Source of the DNA: Perkinsus marinus ATCC 50983
Taxonomy: Eukaryota; Perkinsozoa; Perkinsida; Perkinsidae
Direction: 5' to 3'
Length of the DNA stretch: 64,000 bases
NCBI RefSeq assembly: GCF_000006405.1
Contig: NW_003215766.1
Span: 589,687 to 653,686 of the forward strand
The notes below the pieces were generated by a model. That model saw only the letters and a list, made by a program, of their open reading frames with translations, had not been told where the DNA came from and did no database searches. Numbering within the stretch: position 1 is the first letter of the stretch; each line of letters begins with the position of its first letter. Made by a program: the position numbers and the translations under genes. Shown here in pieces: positions 32,732 to 42,419 of this stretch.

Positions 32732-33448
32732 CTACGAGTCAGACATTAATGACGAGGGAGGGGCAACAATTTCTGTGCCAGGTATCTTACTGACGTCATG
32801 AAGTAGGCGGCTGATGATTTGGGATCTGAAGTGAAAGGTGACTTGAACTTGAGGTCGGACGAAGAGGTCAACCTGATAACTCACCTTGTCGCACCGGGCA
32901 TCAGTGACTCGTTGACCATGAACTCTCTGGCAGTATCCGTATCAGGACACAAGATAGGGGTATCGAAGGTAAGGGCTCTCCATACCGCGTTTGTCAGCCA
33001 GCCATCAACGACAAGCTTGAGGTTACCACTACCAGGAGGATCGTCGGTGTGCAAACGCAGTTTGACTTTCCTAAGCTGGAAGAAGTCAGTTATGAGTGGG
33101 TAGGAGGGCACCGATCTGGCACTGGCGGGTCTGGCGGCAAGCAGCTGAGAGGGTATAGGAGCTCGATTGTGAGGCCATAGCTGGGCAAGGCGGCGCCTCT
33201 GGGCAGTTGTCATTCCAGCAAAGTCGTTAACGAATCTGACATAGAGAGATTAAGATGAAACGTGGTGAAGTAGTCAAGTTGGACTTATGTAAGAGTCTCC
33301 GGCGAGCGAGGTCTTCGAACCACGAGGCTGGGGGTAAGAACTGTCCAGCGCGTCGTTGAAAGCGCAGTTCGCGACGGGTGGCAGGGGAGAGACATGGAGG
33401 CCTTCGTTGCGGAGAAGGAGGAGGAGCGGCATGATCTGATGAGGACAT
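32732..33448 (-). CDS. Unknown basic protein next to the Merlin transposase, 3 exons
   Basis: Exon 1 starts at 33448 (MSSSDHAAPPPSPQRRPP) and continues through WFEDLARRRLLH. A roughly 49-nt intron leads to KFVNDFAGMTTAQRRRLAQL. After GATR another short intron (gtgagt...ttcag) leads to SQIISRLLHDVSKIPGTEIV and a stop at 32732. Both junctions keep phase. The product has about 200 residues and is Arg/Pro-rich at the start, with SVPSYPLITDFFQLRKVKLR in the middle. No known domain was recognised. It ends about 170 bp before the transposase start on the same strand, so it may be a second gene of the element or a host gene the element landed beside. Confidence 0.5.
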
Positions 33449-34381
33449 GAGAGGGCTGAGAAAGGAGGGAATCGATGTAATGATGAGCTCAGACACCGAG
33501 TCTTACTGTGGGAATAGATTGAGGAAGGAAGCGTTTCAAGAGAGCAGTAACATATTGACGAAACGGGCGAAGAGGCAAAGTGAAACGGGCGGAGAGGGAT
33601 CGGGTGTAACAGAAGAGGGCAAGCTGGGTGTAACAGAAGTGATCTGAGCCAGGTTTTTACTTGCTGGCGCTCCTCTGAGGGAGACCCCGATAAATTCCAA
33701 CGCAACACAATGCATATTGCTGAGCGTACCATTGCCTCCCCAGAGACTTAAAAAGCTGCGACAAGACGATATACGGCCAAGGCCTGAGAGAAATGACAGG
33801 AGTAGTTCACTTGGCACGTACATGTGGACCACATGATGTGGTATACGTTTCTGTTGGTGACTGAGGATGGTACGGGAGAATCAAGCGGCATGTTCAATAG
33901 ACTTCTCCTGAGTCTTAAGAGCGCTGTCGTAATCTAGTTTTACGAAATCCAATCCTGGGGGCGCTTCTGAAACTCAGGAGAGGTCCATTGAACACCCCGA
34001 AGAGAGCGGTTGGTAACTCTCCAAAGATTTGTGAGAAAATGCAAGAATGCAAGATTTCACCGCTTTGGTGCGCATAAGCTCGACTTCAGCGTAATACATG
34101 ACTAGCGGGGAATTTTTCTGGTTTCCGCGTTTTCTCGCGTAGTTCTGTGGTTATTCCTCGACGTGTGATTAATTCCTTCATCGTTGCGCGTTGATTGGTT
34201 TTGGGTACGATGGTTGGAACATGAGCATTTTTCATGGTAAAAGGTCAACTTAAGCGTCCTGCTCGTTTGTGGCTTAGCGGTTCGGTTATCAACCATTTTT
34301 GGAATTTCGTGGCGCGCTTTGATATGCCTTGCAGAGTTGCATGACACTGGCTGTTGTAGTTTCAACGCTTGTTTTACGGTA
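33449..34381. other. Intergenic region with foldback repeat, upstream of V-ATPase H
   Basis: About 930 bp. It holds a direct repeat of gggtgtaacagaag (33603 and 33626), a 104-bp inverted repeat listed separately, and the promoter side of VMA13. Open frames here are short and without family features. Confidence 0.45.
33891..33994. repeat. 104-bp imperfect inverted repeat (small foldback/MITE-like element)
   Basis: The outer arms are 23 nt: 33891-33913 (tgttcaatagacttctcctg plus agt) and 33972-33994, which is its reverse complement with two mismatches. Weaker complementarity continues inward (agtcttaagagcgct against the reversed gcgcttctgaaact), so each arm may reach about 38 nt around a roughly 25-nt centre. 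No target duplication is evident at the borders. The size and foldback shape suit a miniature element or an RNA hairpin. Confidence 0.6.
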
Positions 34382-36150
34382 ATGCAAGAATCACATCAGC
34401 GTCTGCTCGAACAAGCCAAGGCTGCTCCGGATGATTTCTCGCGAGAGGCCGCTATTTTGAGCTCCAAGCCTGACTGGCAGTCGTAAGTCTATTCGTGGAA
34501 GTTGATCCGGGATAACTTATTATGCCAGGCTCGAGAACGCTGGTCAGATCCCTAAGGGTTCCGCCCAGTGGTTGAATCAGATTCACGGTACTTCTAGCAG
34601 TGCAGTGGTGACTCTCGCCCAGCGTAACGAGGAGGTCAGTGCTCATGCCTCTGCATCTTGAGATGACATGTTTGTTGTCAGGTCATCAGCGGCCTTCTTT
34701 CCGTTCTCAAGAGCGTCGAGGACATGCATGCTGTTCAGTACGCCTTCACCGTCATCTATGAGGCAACGTAACCATTTGCCCTCTAAGTTCGCATCTCCAT
34801 TTCATGCCTACCTTATCCTTAGTCGTTATGACTCTTCCTTTTGGAATCTCCTTGTCGGCTTCGCTAGGAAGAACGACATCATGCTTCCCTTCACTCGTTT
34901 TTTGAGCTCTGATCGTGCTGCAGAGGATTCCTATTCCAGTGATAAGGCTGTAAGTTGTGATGGTTTAAGTGTCCGTGATCGAATGGGTGTGCTTCGTGTC
35001 AGCTCTACGTCTTAACAAACATCATGAGTCACGACGGTGGTCGGAGGTTCAATCCCCAGGAGGTAGGTTAATCGCTCTCCAGGCGCATTTGGTTATTCGT
35101 AGTGACGTAGTTTATCATCGTGGCAGGCCAAGATGATTGCTGATTCCGTTGCTGATGACAAGAACATGAAGTTCAAGGGTGTCAGCGACTTGGGACGTCT
35201 TGATGGTTTCTGCAACCTCCTCAAGTTTGATGGATTCCGTGCTGTTGTCTGGAACAACAGGAAGGTCCAGAGGTGCATCATGAACGCTATCTCGGGCGTT
35301 GAATCGTCGGACCCACTGGTCTTGTATCGCGGTGTATTCTGCGTATGGTGCGTCAGCTTTAATAAGGAGCTCGTCTCCACCTCAGTCGCCGATATGGGTG
35401 ATGACCTCGTGCAGGTGGGTTGCTGCTGATAGTTGTTTTAGGATGGTTATGTTGCTTCCCCTTAGGCCCTTCTTTCGGTTGTTGCTAACTGCCGTGTCGA
35501 GAAGGTCATCCGCATGACTCTTGCTGTGTTGTCCAACTTCTTGGGTGACGACAAGATGTGCACTGCCATTGTGGAGAGCGGCATCATCCACTATGTGCAG
35601 AATTTGGAGTACGAGAAGTGGCGCGATCAGGAGCTCTATGAGGACGTCCGCAAGGTCGCTGCTATGATTGCCAGCGAGGTAGGTTGGAAAAGTCATTCGT
35701 ATCTACACTATGTATTTTTAGATCAGCACCCATACCAATTTCGAGCGTTACGAGAGGGAGCTCCGAACCAACAAGCTTCGTTGGGGTTTCATCCACTCGG
35801 AGAAGTTCTGGCTCGAGAACGCTGAGAAGTTCGACAGGGAGCAGTTCGCTGCTGTGAAGGCTCTCGTTGCTCTCCTCAAGTCCGACTCCGCTGACGACAC
35901 TACCAAGGCTGTTGCCTGCCATGATATTGGCGAATTTGCCCGCGTGTACCCCACTGGCAAACAGGTGTTGAACCGTCTCAGTGCCAAACCGGCCGTTATG
36001 GCTCTTATGACCAGCAAGGACCGCGATGTGAGCTCTAGTTGTTTCCCCTGTGATGGTACTGTTATTGATCAGGTCGCTCGCGAGGCTCTTCTTGCCACTC
36101 AGAAGCTTATGTTGAACAAGTGGCAGGCACTTCAACAGGGCGCCCTGTAA
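34382..36150 (+). CDS. VMA13: V-type H+-ATPase subunit H, 9 exons
   Basis: Regulatory subunit of the peripheral V1 sector, needed for ATP-driven proton pumping and for silencing of detached V1. Exons 34382-34482, 34529-34634, 34682-34767, 34823-34949, 35003-35062, 35127-35414, 35466-35678, 35722-36027 and 36073-36150 give 454 residues with consistent phases; the yeast protein has 478. It is built of HEAT/ARM-like helices. Landmarks: LYVLTNIMSHDGG; FNKELVSTSVADMGDDLVQ; EKVIRMTLAVLSNFLGD; the linker ISTHTNFERYERELRTNKLR; and the C-terminal domain WGFIHSEKFWLENAEKFD with ACHDIGEFARVYPTGKQVL. It ends QALLATQKL-like (EALLATQKLMLNKWQALQQG). Introns are 44-66 nt. Confidence 0.96.
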
Positions 36151-36554
36151 AATGCTAAGAGTATTGGCGCCGGTGCTGTGAGAGCAGCAATACTATCACC
36201 ATTCCAGTGTGCCTTTTTAACAAGTACAGTTGAAGAGCAGCAGTGCATAGTTTCCCTTGTTGCTGCTATCCGTCATCACGACCAATATCGTTGTTGAGAT
36301 ATTACCATCAGGTGGGCGATTTCCACTGTATGCAGTGGAGGCTTTGGTGTTAGTGCCTGTATGGGCTTGTGATTCATCGAGAGTAGCCTGGTGGGATATT
36401 TTCCCGTTCGAATGGTCTTGTTCTTTGATGGAAGTCTCACAGCTGTAGCATTGCTGATTAAGCTGCTCAACCTCCACCGACTGAGTTTCCTCTTCTCCTG
36501 GTCAGCGTTGTGTTCAGTTCATCGGGCAATGCTAGTTGGGTAGTTTTCTATACA
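36151..36554. other. Intergenic region
   Basis: About 400 bp holding the VMA13 3' untranslated region and the 5' side of the next gene. No recognised feature. Confidence 0.4.
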
Positions 36555-36970
36555 ATGGCAACTATGGAGCCACCATGGAAACGACTGAAGGCGGCTCCGA
36601 AGCCACCAGCCCCATCACAGCCTGCAGCGCCTGTCCGACCGCGAGTTAATATAAAGCCGGTAATCGATCTCGTACAGGAGACAGTGGAGTGGCCGGTCCA
36701 GCCTGTCCCTGAGGTTGTGATTGAGCCGTGCTGTAGGCATTACAGAGATCTCACTAGAAGTACAGAGAAGGTAATAAGACAGTTGCTATGAGAAGTAGTG
36801 TGAATACGAAGATATACGTTTAGGTCAATTTGACATTGTCGCGGCGAGGCGCTACAGAAGTGGTAGGAGAGGCTGTGGTGGAGTCCCCAGCAGAGCCTGT
36901 GAAGGAGGACCCAGATTCCAAGGACCCCGAGGCGGTAGGGCTAGGGGTGGGGTCTGGTCGGTCGTGTCTG
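36555..36970 (+). CDS. Hypothetical Pro-rich protein, probably partial gene model
   Basis: Starts MATMEPPWKRLKAAPKPPAP at 36555 and continues to CCRHYRDLTRSTEK. A short intron ending ...cgtttag near 36822 leads to VNLTLSRRGATEVVGEAVVE and an acidic segment (EDPDSKDPEA). The frame then stops near 36970, unless a longer intron connects it to the exon at 37663. No family is recognised. The Pro-rich basic start and acidic tail suggest a disordered nuclear protein, which is only composition-based. Confidence 0.4.
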
Positions 36971-37550
36971 TGATCGTGGCTGCTTGTGATAGGGCAACTC
37001 GTTGCCTTGCTGTTTTCACTCGTGCCAGAACTTCCCTTATCTGAGAATCATCGAAGTCACATCCTTGTAAAGAAACGATTATATCGCGAGTGAATTAATA
37101 CGAATCCTGAAACCTTCGTGGTTGGTGAAATCGCCTTGACGAATCTCAACGACTTACTCGTAGCTCAAGACATGACTTGAGATAGTCCTCTGTCGCTAGA
37201 CGGCAGGAATCAGTCTAAACCTAGCGCGAAAACTGACAATCCGACAACGCGTCGAGTTGATGGGAACCCATATTCCGAAAGGCCTAGTGCACACCGGGAG
37301 AAGTTGAACTGGATTTTACTGACCGTACTCATGTCCTCACCGTCGGGTGATGTTCAAAGCTCGAAGGTGGTACAGCCTGAATAGCAGGGCATACCTCGAC
37401 CATGCATGCGCACACAGGAGCCATTGCTCTACCACTCGTACTAGATGACAGATCCAATCTTGTATGGGGATACTGCTGCTGTGTTGTGAAATCAACCGGT
37501 AGCCTGTTCACATAGGAGTCGTTTAGCAACTTTTCTGTTTAGTTGTCAAA
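36971..37550. other. Intergenic or long-intron region
   Basis: About 580 bp without a supported exon. It could be an intron joining the genes at 36555 and 37551 (a phase-0 join is possible), but that would be ten times longer than typical introns here. Otherwise it holds promoter and untranslated sequence. Confidence 0.35.
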
Positions 37551-38490
37551 ATGACAATTGATATTACGAAATCGGGACAGCGTCGCCCTCGTAGTTGGGC
37601 CGTCGGGCTCAGTCTTGCTCGCTACGCTGGTCGTGTAGTTTTGATCGCCGCTGTTTCAGGTGTCGACGATCTTATGTACCCTGAGGGGGTATCGTGATCC
37701 GCGGTCCATCACCCGAACTGAAGATGGATCTAGTGGAGTGGTGGCGGTGGCAGAGGAATTTCGAGGCACCTATGGCCACATACGCGACAGGAAAGCCTCC
37801 TCGACGGTCATCCTCGGGGACTCCAATACTGAACAACAAGCGGCGCAGACGTCCTCAGTATCGGAGTCGGACTCGAGCCGGGACGCCACGGTTACACCAA
37901 AGGGCGATGGAGAGGAACGAAGCGTGGAGAGCCCTAGTCCGGTCAGGAGTCCGAGCCAGATACCCTCGCCGCCGTGGATGAGGGCAGCTCAGGCAGCAGC
38001 GGCCAGCATGGCATGGTTTGGGAAGGGCAAAGGGATGCCCTTCATGGGCCCGGCTGCTTTCGCGAGAATGGCTGCGATGAATCGAATGCGGGCAGCGCAG
38101 GCCTATCAGGACCCCAGTTCGCAACAGAGGGATATGTTGGCAAGGGAGAGTAGCGAGGAGATTGCCAGGCAGCACTCGGCAATTCCGAACACACAATCAG
38201 CTGTCCCTATGGATCCCCGCCACGCCGTCCCTCAGGGCATGGTGCCTGGCCTGCAGTACCAACCGCCTCGGCCGGTTGCTCAGACTCCAGAATGTCTCGT
38301 TCCTTCTATGCCGTTACCACCGTACCAAGGTGGTGGAGGGCAATTCCAATCGGGTGGCGGCCTGCCCCCCTCCGAGCCGCCTCGGCCACCCCCCACAGGG
38401 ATTCAGCAGCAACCTCCGATGCCACCATGGCCACCTCGGGGTGTTCAGTACGGACAGCCTCCGAGAGGGACCGGCGGCATGTACCGTTGA
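37551..38490 (+). CDS. Low-complexity Pro/Gln/Gly/Met-rich protein
   Basis: Begins MTIDITKSGQRRPRSWAVGL at 37551. It appears to splice across a very short 25-nt gap (gtagtttt...tttcag) into VSTILCTLRGYRDPRSITRT and runs open to a stop at 38488-38490. The middle has Ser-Pro repeats (SVESPSPVRSPSQIPSPPWM) and a Met/Ala/Gly segment (MAWFGKGKGMPFMGPAAF). The last 120 residues are Pro/Gln/Gly-rich (PPRPPPTGIQQQPPMPPWPP), like prion-like domains of RNA-granule and splicing proteins. No folded domain is seen. The 25-nt intron is shorter than usual, so the start may be wrong. Confidence 0.5.
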
Positions 38491-38597
38491 GTTTATCATT
38501 GCTATTACTGTAGCATTCTACATTGTTTCCAGGACTCCTTTGCTGCCTTGCTTCGGCCCGTCTAGTGACTTGGTGTTAGTATGTATTACCCTCCGTA

Positions 38598-39231
38598 TGG
38601 CAGCAGACGTTGAGTCTAGCCAGGCCTCTTCAAAGGCGTATCCGAGCGTAGCAGAGCCCTCGGCGCCAGACTATGGAGCCTACCGAGAGCAGCAGTACGG
38701 GGAGTCTTGTGGTTTGGAAGGGGCCTCGGAGCATCAGGCCTTCTACGGCTACAGGGCAACGGCAGATGATTATAATAGTGAGTATAGCTGGTCTCAGGTA
38801 GGTGGCGACCGGAAAGCCGACAATCTACGTTGTGCCTTTGCTCAGCGGGGGCCGTCTTCTGATCACGAATCGGCGGAAGAGCGGTACGAGCATACTACCA
38901 GTAGTGAACCTCGGCGCGCTTCCCGGTCAGCTGACATATCGCCCGAGGCGGCTGTTCGGGCCCTCCTCTATCATGGTGCCTGCTACACTGTGCAGTGTAT
39001 CAGAAGGGCTGGGACTTGGGTGGGCATTAAACTCTGTAACCACATTGAAAGGTAGTCCTTGGAAGGGCACTGTTGAGGGCAGCGGGGATCTCCCCTGGTC
39101 AGGCGATTGGTTGCTAAGAGACAGCGCCGAGTGGCTCGAGATGAGGCCTCCAATCGTTTGGCACTCCGCTTGGTGGACGGGGCTTTACAGCAGACTCGCC
39201 GCATTCACGACTGGTTGGCAGTCCGGAACCT
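38598..39231 (+). CDS. Hypothetical protein with Tyr-rich start and Arg-rich helical end
   Basis: The first exon starts MAADVESSQASSKAYPSVAE and includes DYGAYREQQYGESC and YNSEYSWSQ. A last exon after a cag acceptor near 39102 reads RRLVAKRQRRVARDEASNRL followed by RRIHDWLAVRNL and a stop at 39229-39231. Exons between were not resolved: the region 38799-39050 has an open frame (SADISPEAAVRALLYHGACY), but the join is uncertain. No known domain. The Tyr/Ser/Gln-rich half suggests disorder and the Arg-rich helix suggests RNA or nucleic-acid contact; both are inferences. Confidence 0.45.
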
Positions 39232-39401
39232 CTGACGCTGGATGCGTATCAACAGCATCGATTTGTGTGTATTCTTGATACCATATACCTCTCTAATCAC
39301 CATTGATTGTTTCTAGCCACGACTGTGTTCTGCTACTAAAGGGTGGTGGCCATACGGGCTTATGGGTAGAGTCAGGCGCCGCCGCCGCTGTTGTTATAAC
39401 T

Positions 39402-40466
39402 ATGCGCCTCACGGCAGACTTGATAGAGCAGAGTGGCGAGCAGATGATCACCCCAGCTGGTGATAGGGCTCTCGTCCTCCGTGGGTAGGAGGTGGAGGGC
39501 ACTAGTCGTGGCTTAGTGGCTGTGATGGGTTCAGGTTGAAGATTCCGGTGATGGAGAACTTGAGTGCCACGAAGGACCATTACGACTGTCTGGACCTCAC
39601 GGACAACGATATCGCGAAGATACCCAATGAGAGTGCCCCTCTCATGCGGCTGCGCACTTTGGTACTCTTTCATCTGTGAGTTGCATGCTCTGCAACCTCT
39701 GATCAGATGCTCGCCAACAACCGCATTACTCGGATAGGATCTAAATGCTTTGATAACATGCCTAATCTCACCAGTGTGGTCCTCACTAATAACCGTATCG
39801 AGAAGTTGCAGGACCTCTACCCGTTGGGGCAGTGTAGGGCACCTCCTGCTCGGTCGTGGGCCAGTTGTCTTTCTCAGTACGGCATTTGGAGCGTTTGACT
39901 GTGCTGGACAACGAGGTCTGCAATGCGCAGCATTACCGACTTTTCCTGATACACATACTGCCCAAGACTTTGCGGTTTATCGATTTCTCTAGAGTGAAGG
40001 ACAAGGTAGTGAGAGTGGTCAGGGATGGGAGGCAGTGGTGGATGGTAGGAGCGTGAGGCGGCGGCAAAGCTATTTGGTGGCCCTGAGGGGGAGAAGTTCC
40101 TGCTCAAGATCGCTCCTAAGGTTACTCAGGATGAAGAGAACGGCGAGGAGGCAATCGTCAAGGAGAACGTGCCTAATGGTAGAAGTTTGGAAAGCAGTCG
40201 TGGTCGGGGTAGTGTTGGTGTGCAAAGGTACTTCTGCTGCTGATAAGGGCCTCCTCCTTGCTCGCATCAAGGAAGCTATAGAAGCAGCATCCTCAATGGA
40301 GGAGGTTACTAAGCTGGAGAAGGCCCTCAGGACTGGTAACCTAGCTGGCTTTGGGTATGCCCATCTCAGTGCTTGTCCAGGAGAGATCCCTCCAGGAATC
40401 GAAGCGCGGCTGTCTTCTTCCTCCCTTTCCGCGGCCACTGCGACGATGAGTAAAAACGTTGAGTGA
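39402..40466 (+). CDS. SNRPA1: U2 snRNP protein A', 6 exons
   Basis: Leucine-rich-repeat protein that pairs with U2B'' on U2 snRNA stem-loop IV in the spliceosome. Exons 39402-39484, 39535-39661, 39707-39833, 39878-40005, 40049-40178 and 40228-40466 give 277 residues (human 255) in consistent phase. Landmarks: MRLTADLIEQ; LRGLKIPVMENLSATKDHYD; CLDLTDNDIAKIP; LRTLMLANNRITRIG; VVLTNNRIEKLQDLYPL; HLERLTVLDNEVCNAQHYR; the LRR cap FIDFSRVKDKEREAAAKLF; and the C-terminal helix LLARIKEAIEAASSMEEVTK. Introns are 43-50 nt. The next gene, also a 3'-splice-site factor (U2AF65-like), starts 120 bp downstream on the same strand. Confidence 0.95.
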
Positions 40467-40585
40467 TATTTTGTTTCGGCATCAGCGCTCTGGAGGCTGA
40501 TACCCGACTGTTGCATGGCGCTTGAGTTCATGTGGCCAGAGGATGAGGGCTTGCAGGAGGCTTTTCTCAGTGACTGTCCTATACA

Positions 40586-42419
40586 ATGTCACCACCACTC
40601 CCTGGTTGGGATGACCCTGCATCGAGTGCTGGGGCCCCTCAGACCAGCACCCCCCCAGCCGAGTACAATGGAGGGCGTCGAGGTAGCAGCTCTGGCGGCA
40701 GAGACGAGCGTGGTAGGAGGCGGAGTAGGAACGACTCTCGTGGGAGGAGTCGAGGCTCAGGTCGGGAGAGTCGAAGGCGTTCAAGGTGGGTCGGCCTCTG
40801 GGTGCCAGCCAGGCCGCACTACACCTGGATGGGGTCAGGTCCAGAGACCGTGGTAGCCGTCGTCACCGCGGGAGGTCTGGGTCGTCGTCGGGGTCTGAGA
40901 GTCCTAGAAGCTCAAGATCACGGTCTAGATCGAGACGGAGGCATGCGAGGAAGAGCGGCTGGGATGATGAGACGGAGCAGCCCGAAACAAAGCAAAGCAA
41001 CTTCAGTAGTGCAGAGGGGCCATCTCGGAGGGTTACCATTTGATTAGGCTCGGCCCCTCCGGACGGCTCAGTCGACCCCCAACAGCTCCTCTTGCAGCAA
41101 GCAATGATATCTGGTGGGGCTGGGGCCAATAAGAAGGCGAAGGAGGTAAGCGGATAGTCTATGAGCTCGGCTCACAGTATCGCCTGGTTTCAGCTGTATG
41201 TGGGTAACTTAGCACAGGGACAGGCGACGCAGGCCAACATACGAGCCTTCTTCAACAACGCCTTGTCGGCTCTACCAGAATACCAACAGAAGTGAGCTCA
41301 AGTTGGTCATTGACTAGGTCAAGTCTTGTCCCGTTTAGATATGCGGCACTGTTGCCTACTGGTGCAGTGAGGGAAGTGAGGATGTCAGCTGAGGGGATGT
41401 ATGCCTTTGTGGAGGTCGCGTCGGAGGAAATCGCCGTTACTTGTCTGGAGCTGGATAAGGCTGAATTCCTCGGTATGCATTGTATAGGTGGGGGTTGCTC
41501 ATCGACATGATTTTAGGACGGCCACTGAAGATCGGCCGACCCACGGGTCTAGTGCTGCCGGGCCCTGCCCCACCCCCGATGGACGTCAGCGTCCTGCGCA
41601 ATCAAGGCTTCCTACCTAGTAAGGGGACCTTCTGCTGTGAGTTGGGCCCATCTGGTCCTCTTCATTGTCAGCAAAGGCAATGCCGTCGAACCCCTCACAG
41701 AGCCGGAAGCAACGGGAGCTCTATGTTGGCAATCTCGCGGTAAGACTTGAAATGAAGGGCTGACTACTATTGACGCTTGGTGCCAGATCGGTGTGGTGAC
41801 GGCGCAAGTCCTCCATGAACTGTTCGAGCCTGCTTGTAAAGTGCTCCCGGACTACGACCCGGCCCTGGGACCACCAGTGTTGCAAGCGGACATCAGGGGC
41901 GATGGGAGGTAGGAGCCGTTCGGAAGGTGGTGGGAGGGAGGTCATCGGAACCCAGGTTTGCCTTTGTGGAGTTCCAGAACGATCGATTAGCAACAGCTGC
42001 TTTGAGCATCTTCAATGGGGTGAGCATCGTCACGATGGGAAAGATGGTATGTTACGTATCCTGTTCAGATGGAAGTACTCGGCCGACGCCTGATCGTGAG
42101 TCGACCTCAAGGCTTCGTGGAGGGCGGCGCTGCTGCCCCTGCCGGTCTGCCAGGGTCAACTGGTCAACAATGGAATGCGCTGCCGCAACAAGCCGGTATG
42201 GGCGGTTGGGGTATGACCGCTAGCAACGGGGGGCAAGGCTGGGGTGGGGCCCAGCCGATGCTACAGCAGCAGGCATGGGGTGCTGGAGGCTTCTCCGATA
42301 ACGCTAATGTGATGCCGGTACAGAACCCTCGAAGCTTCGGAGGTCAGAATGACGGCCAGGACGCGGCAGCACGAGCGGGGGCTGAGGCGGCTCAGGCGCT
42401 CTTGGGCGGCGGGAACTAG
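40586..42419 (+). CDS. U2AF2: U2AF large subunit-like splicing factor (RS domain plus two RRMs)
   Basis: Binds the polypyrimidine tract and recruits U2 snRNP. It begins MSPPLPGWDDPASSAG, then a Gly/Arg/Ser-rich domain (RRRSRNDSRGRSRGSG and SPRSSRSRSRSRRRHARKSG). RRM1 has RNP2 LYVGNLAQG (near 41195), RNP1 YAFVEVAS and an end FLGRPLKIGRPTGL, matching U2AF65 RRM1. A linker with PPPMDVSVLRNQ follows. RRM2 starts RELYVGNLA (41720), has RNP1 RFAFVEFQN and ends LGRRLIVSRP. The C-terminal 100 residues are Gly/Gln/Ala-rich and no UHM is visible, unlike animal U2AF65. Six or more short introns, individual boundaries approximate. It sits 120 bp after U2A'. Confidence 0.85.

Noticed and set aside
31265-33900. 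Terminal inverted repeats for the Merlin-type element
   Set aside because: Only weak matches (for example attacaccc against gttacaccc) were found. They do not form ends with a target duplication.
36555-38490. Single gene joining the Pro-rich exons at 36555 and 37663
   Set aside because: The required intron of about 700 nt is far longer than others here. A local start at 37551 with a short intron is at least as good, so two entries were kept.
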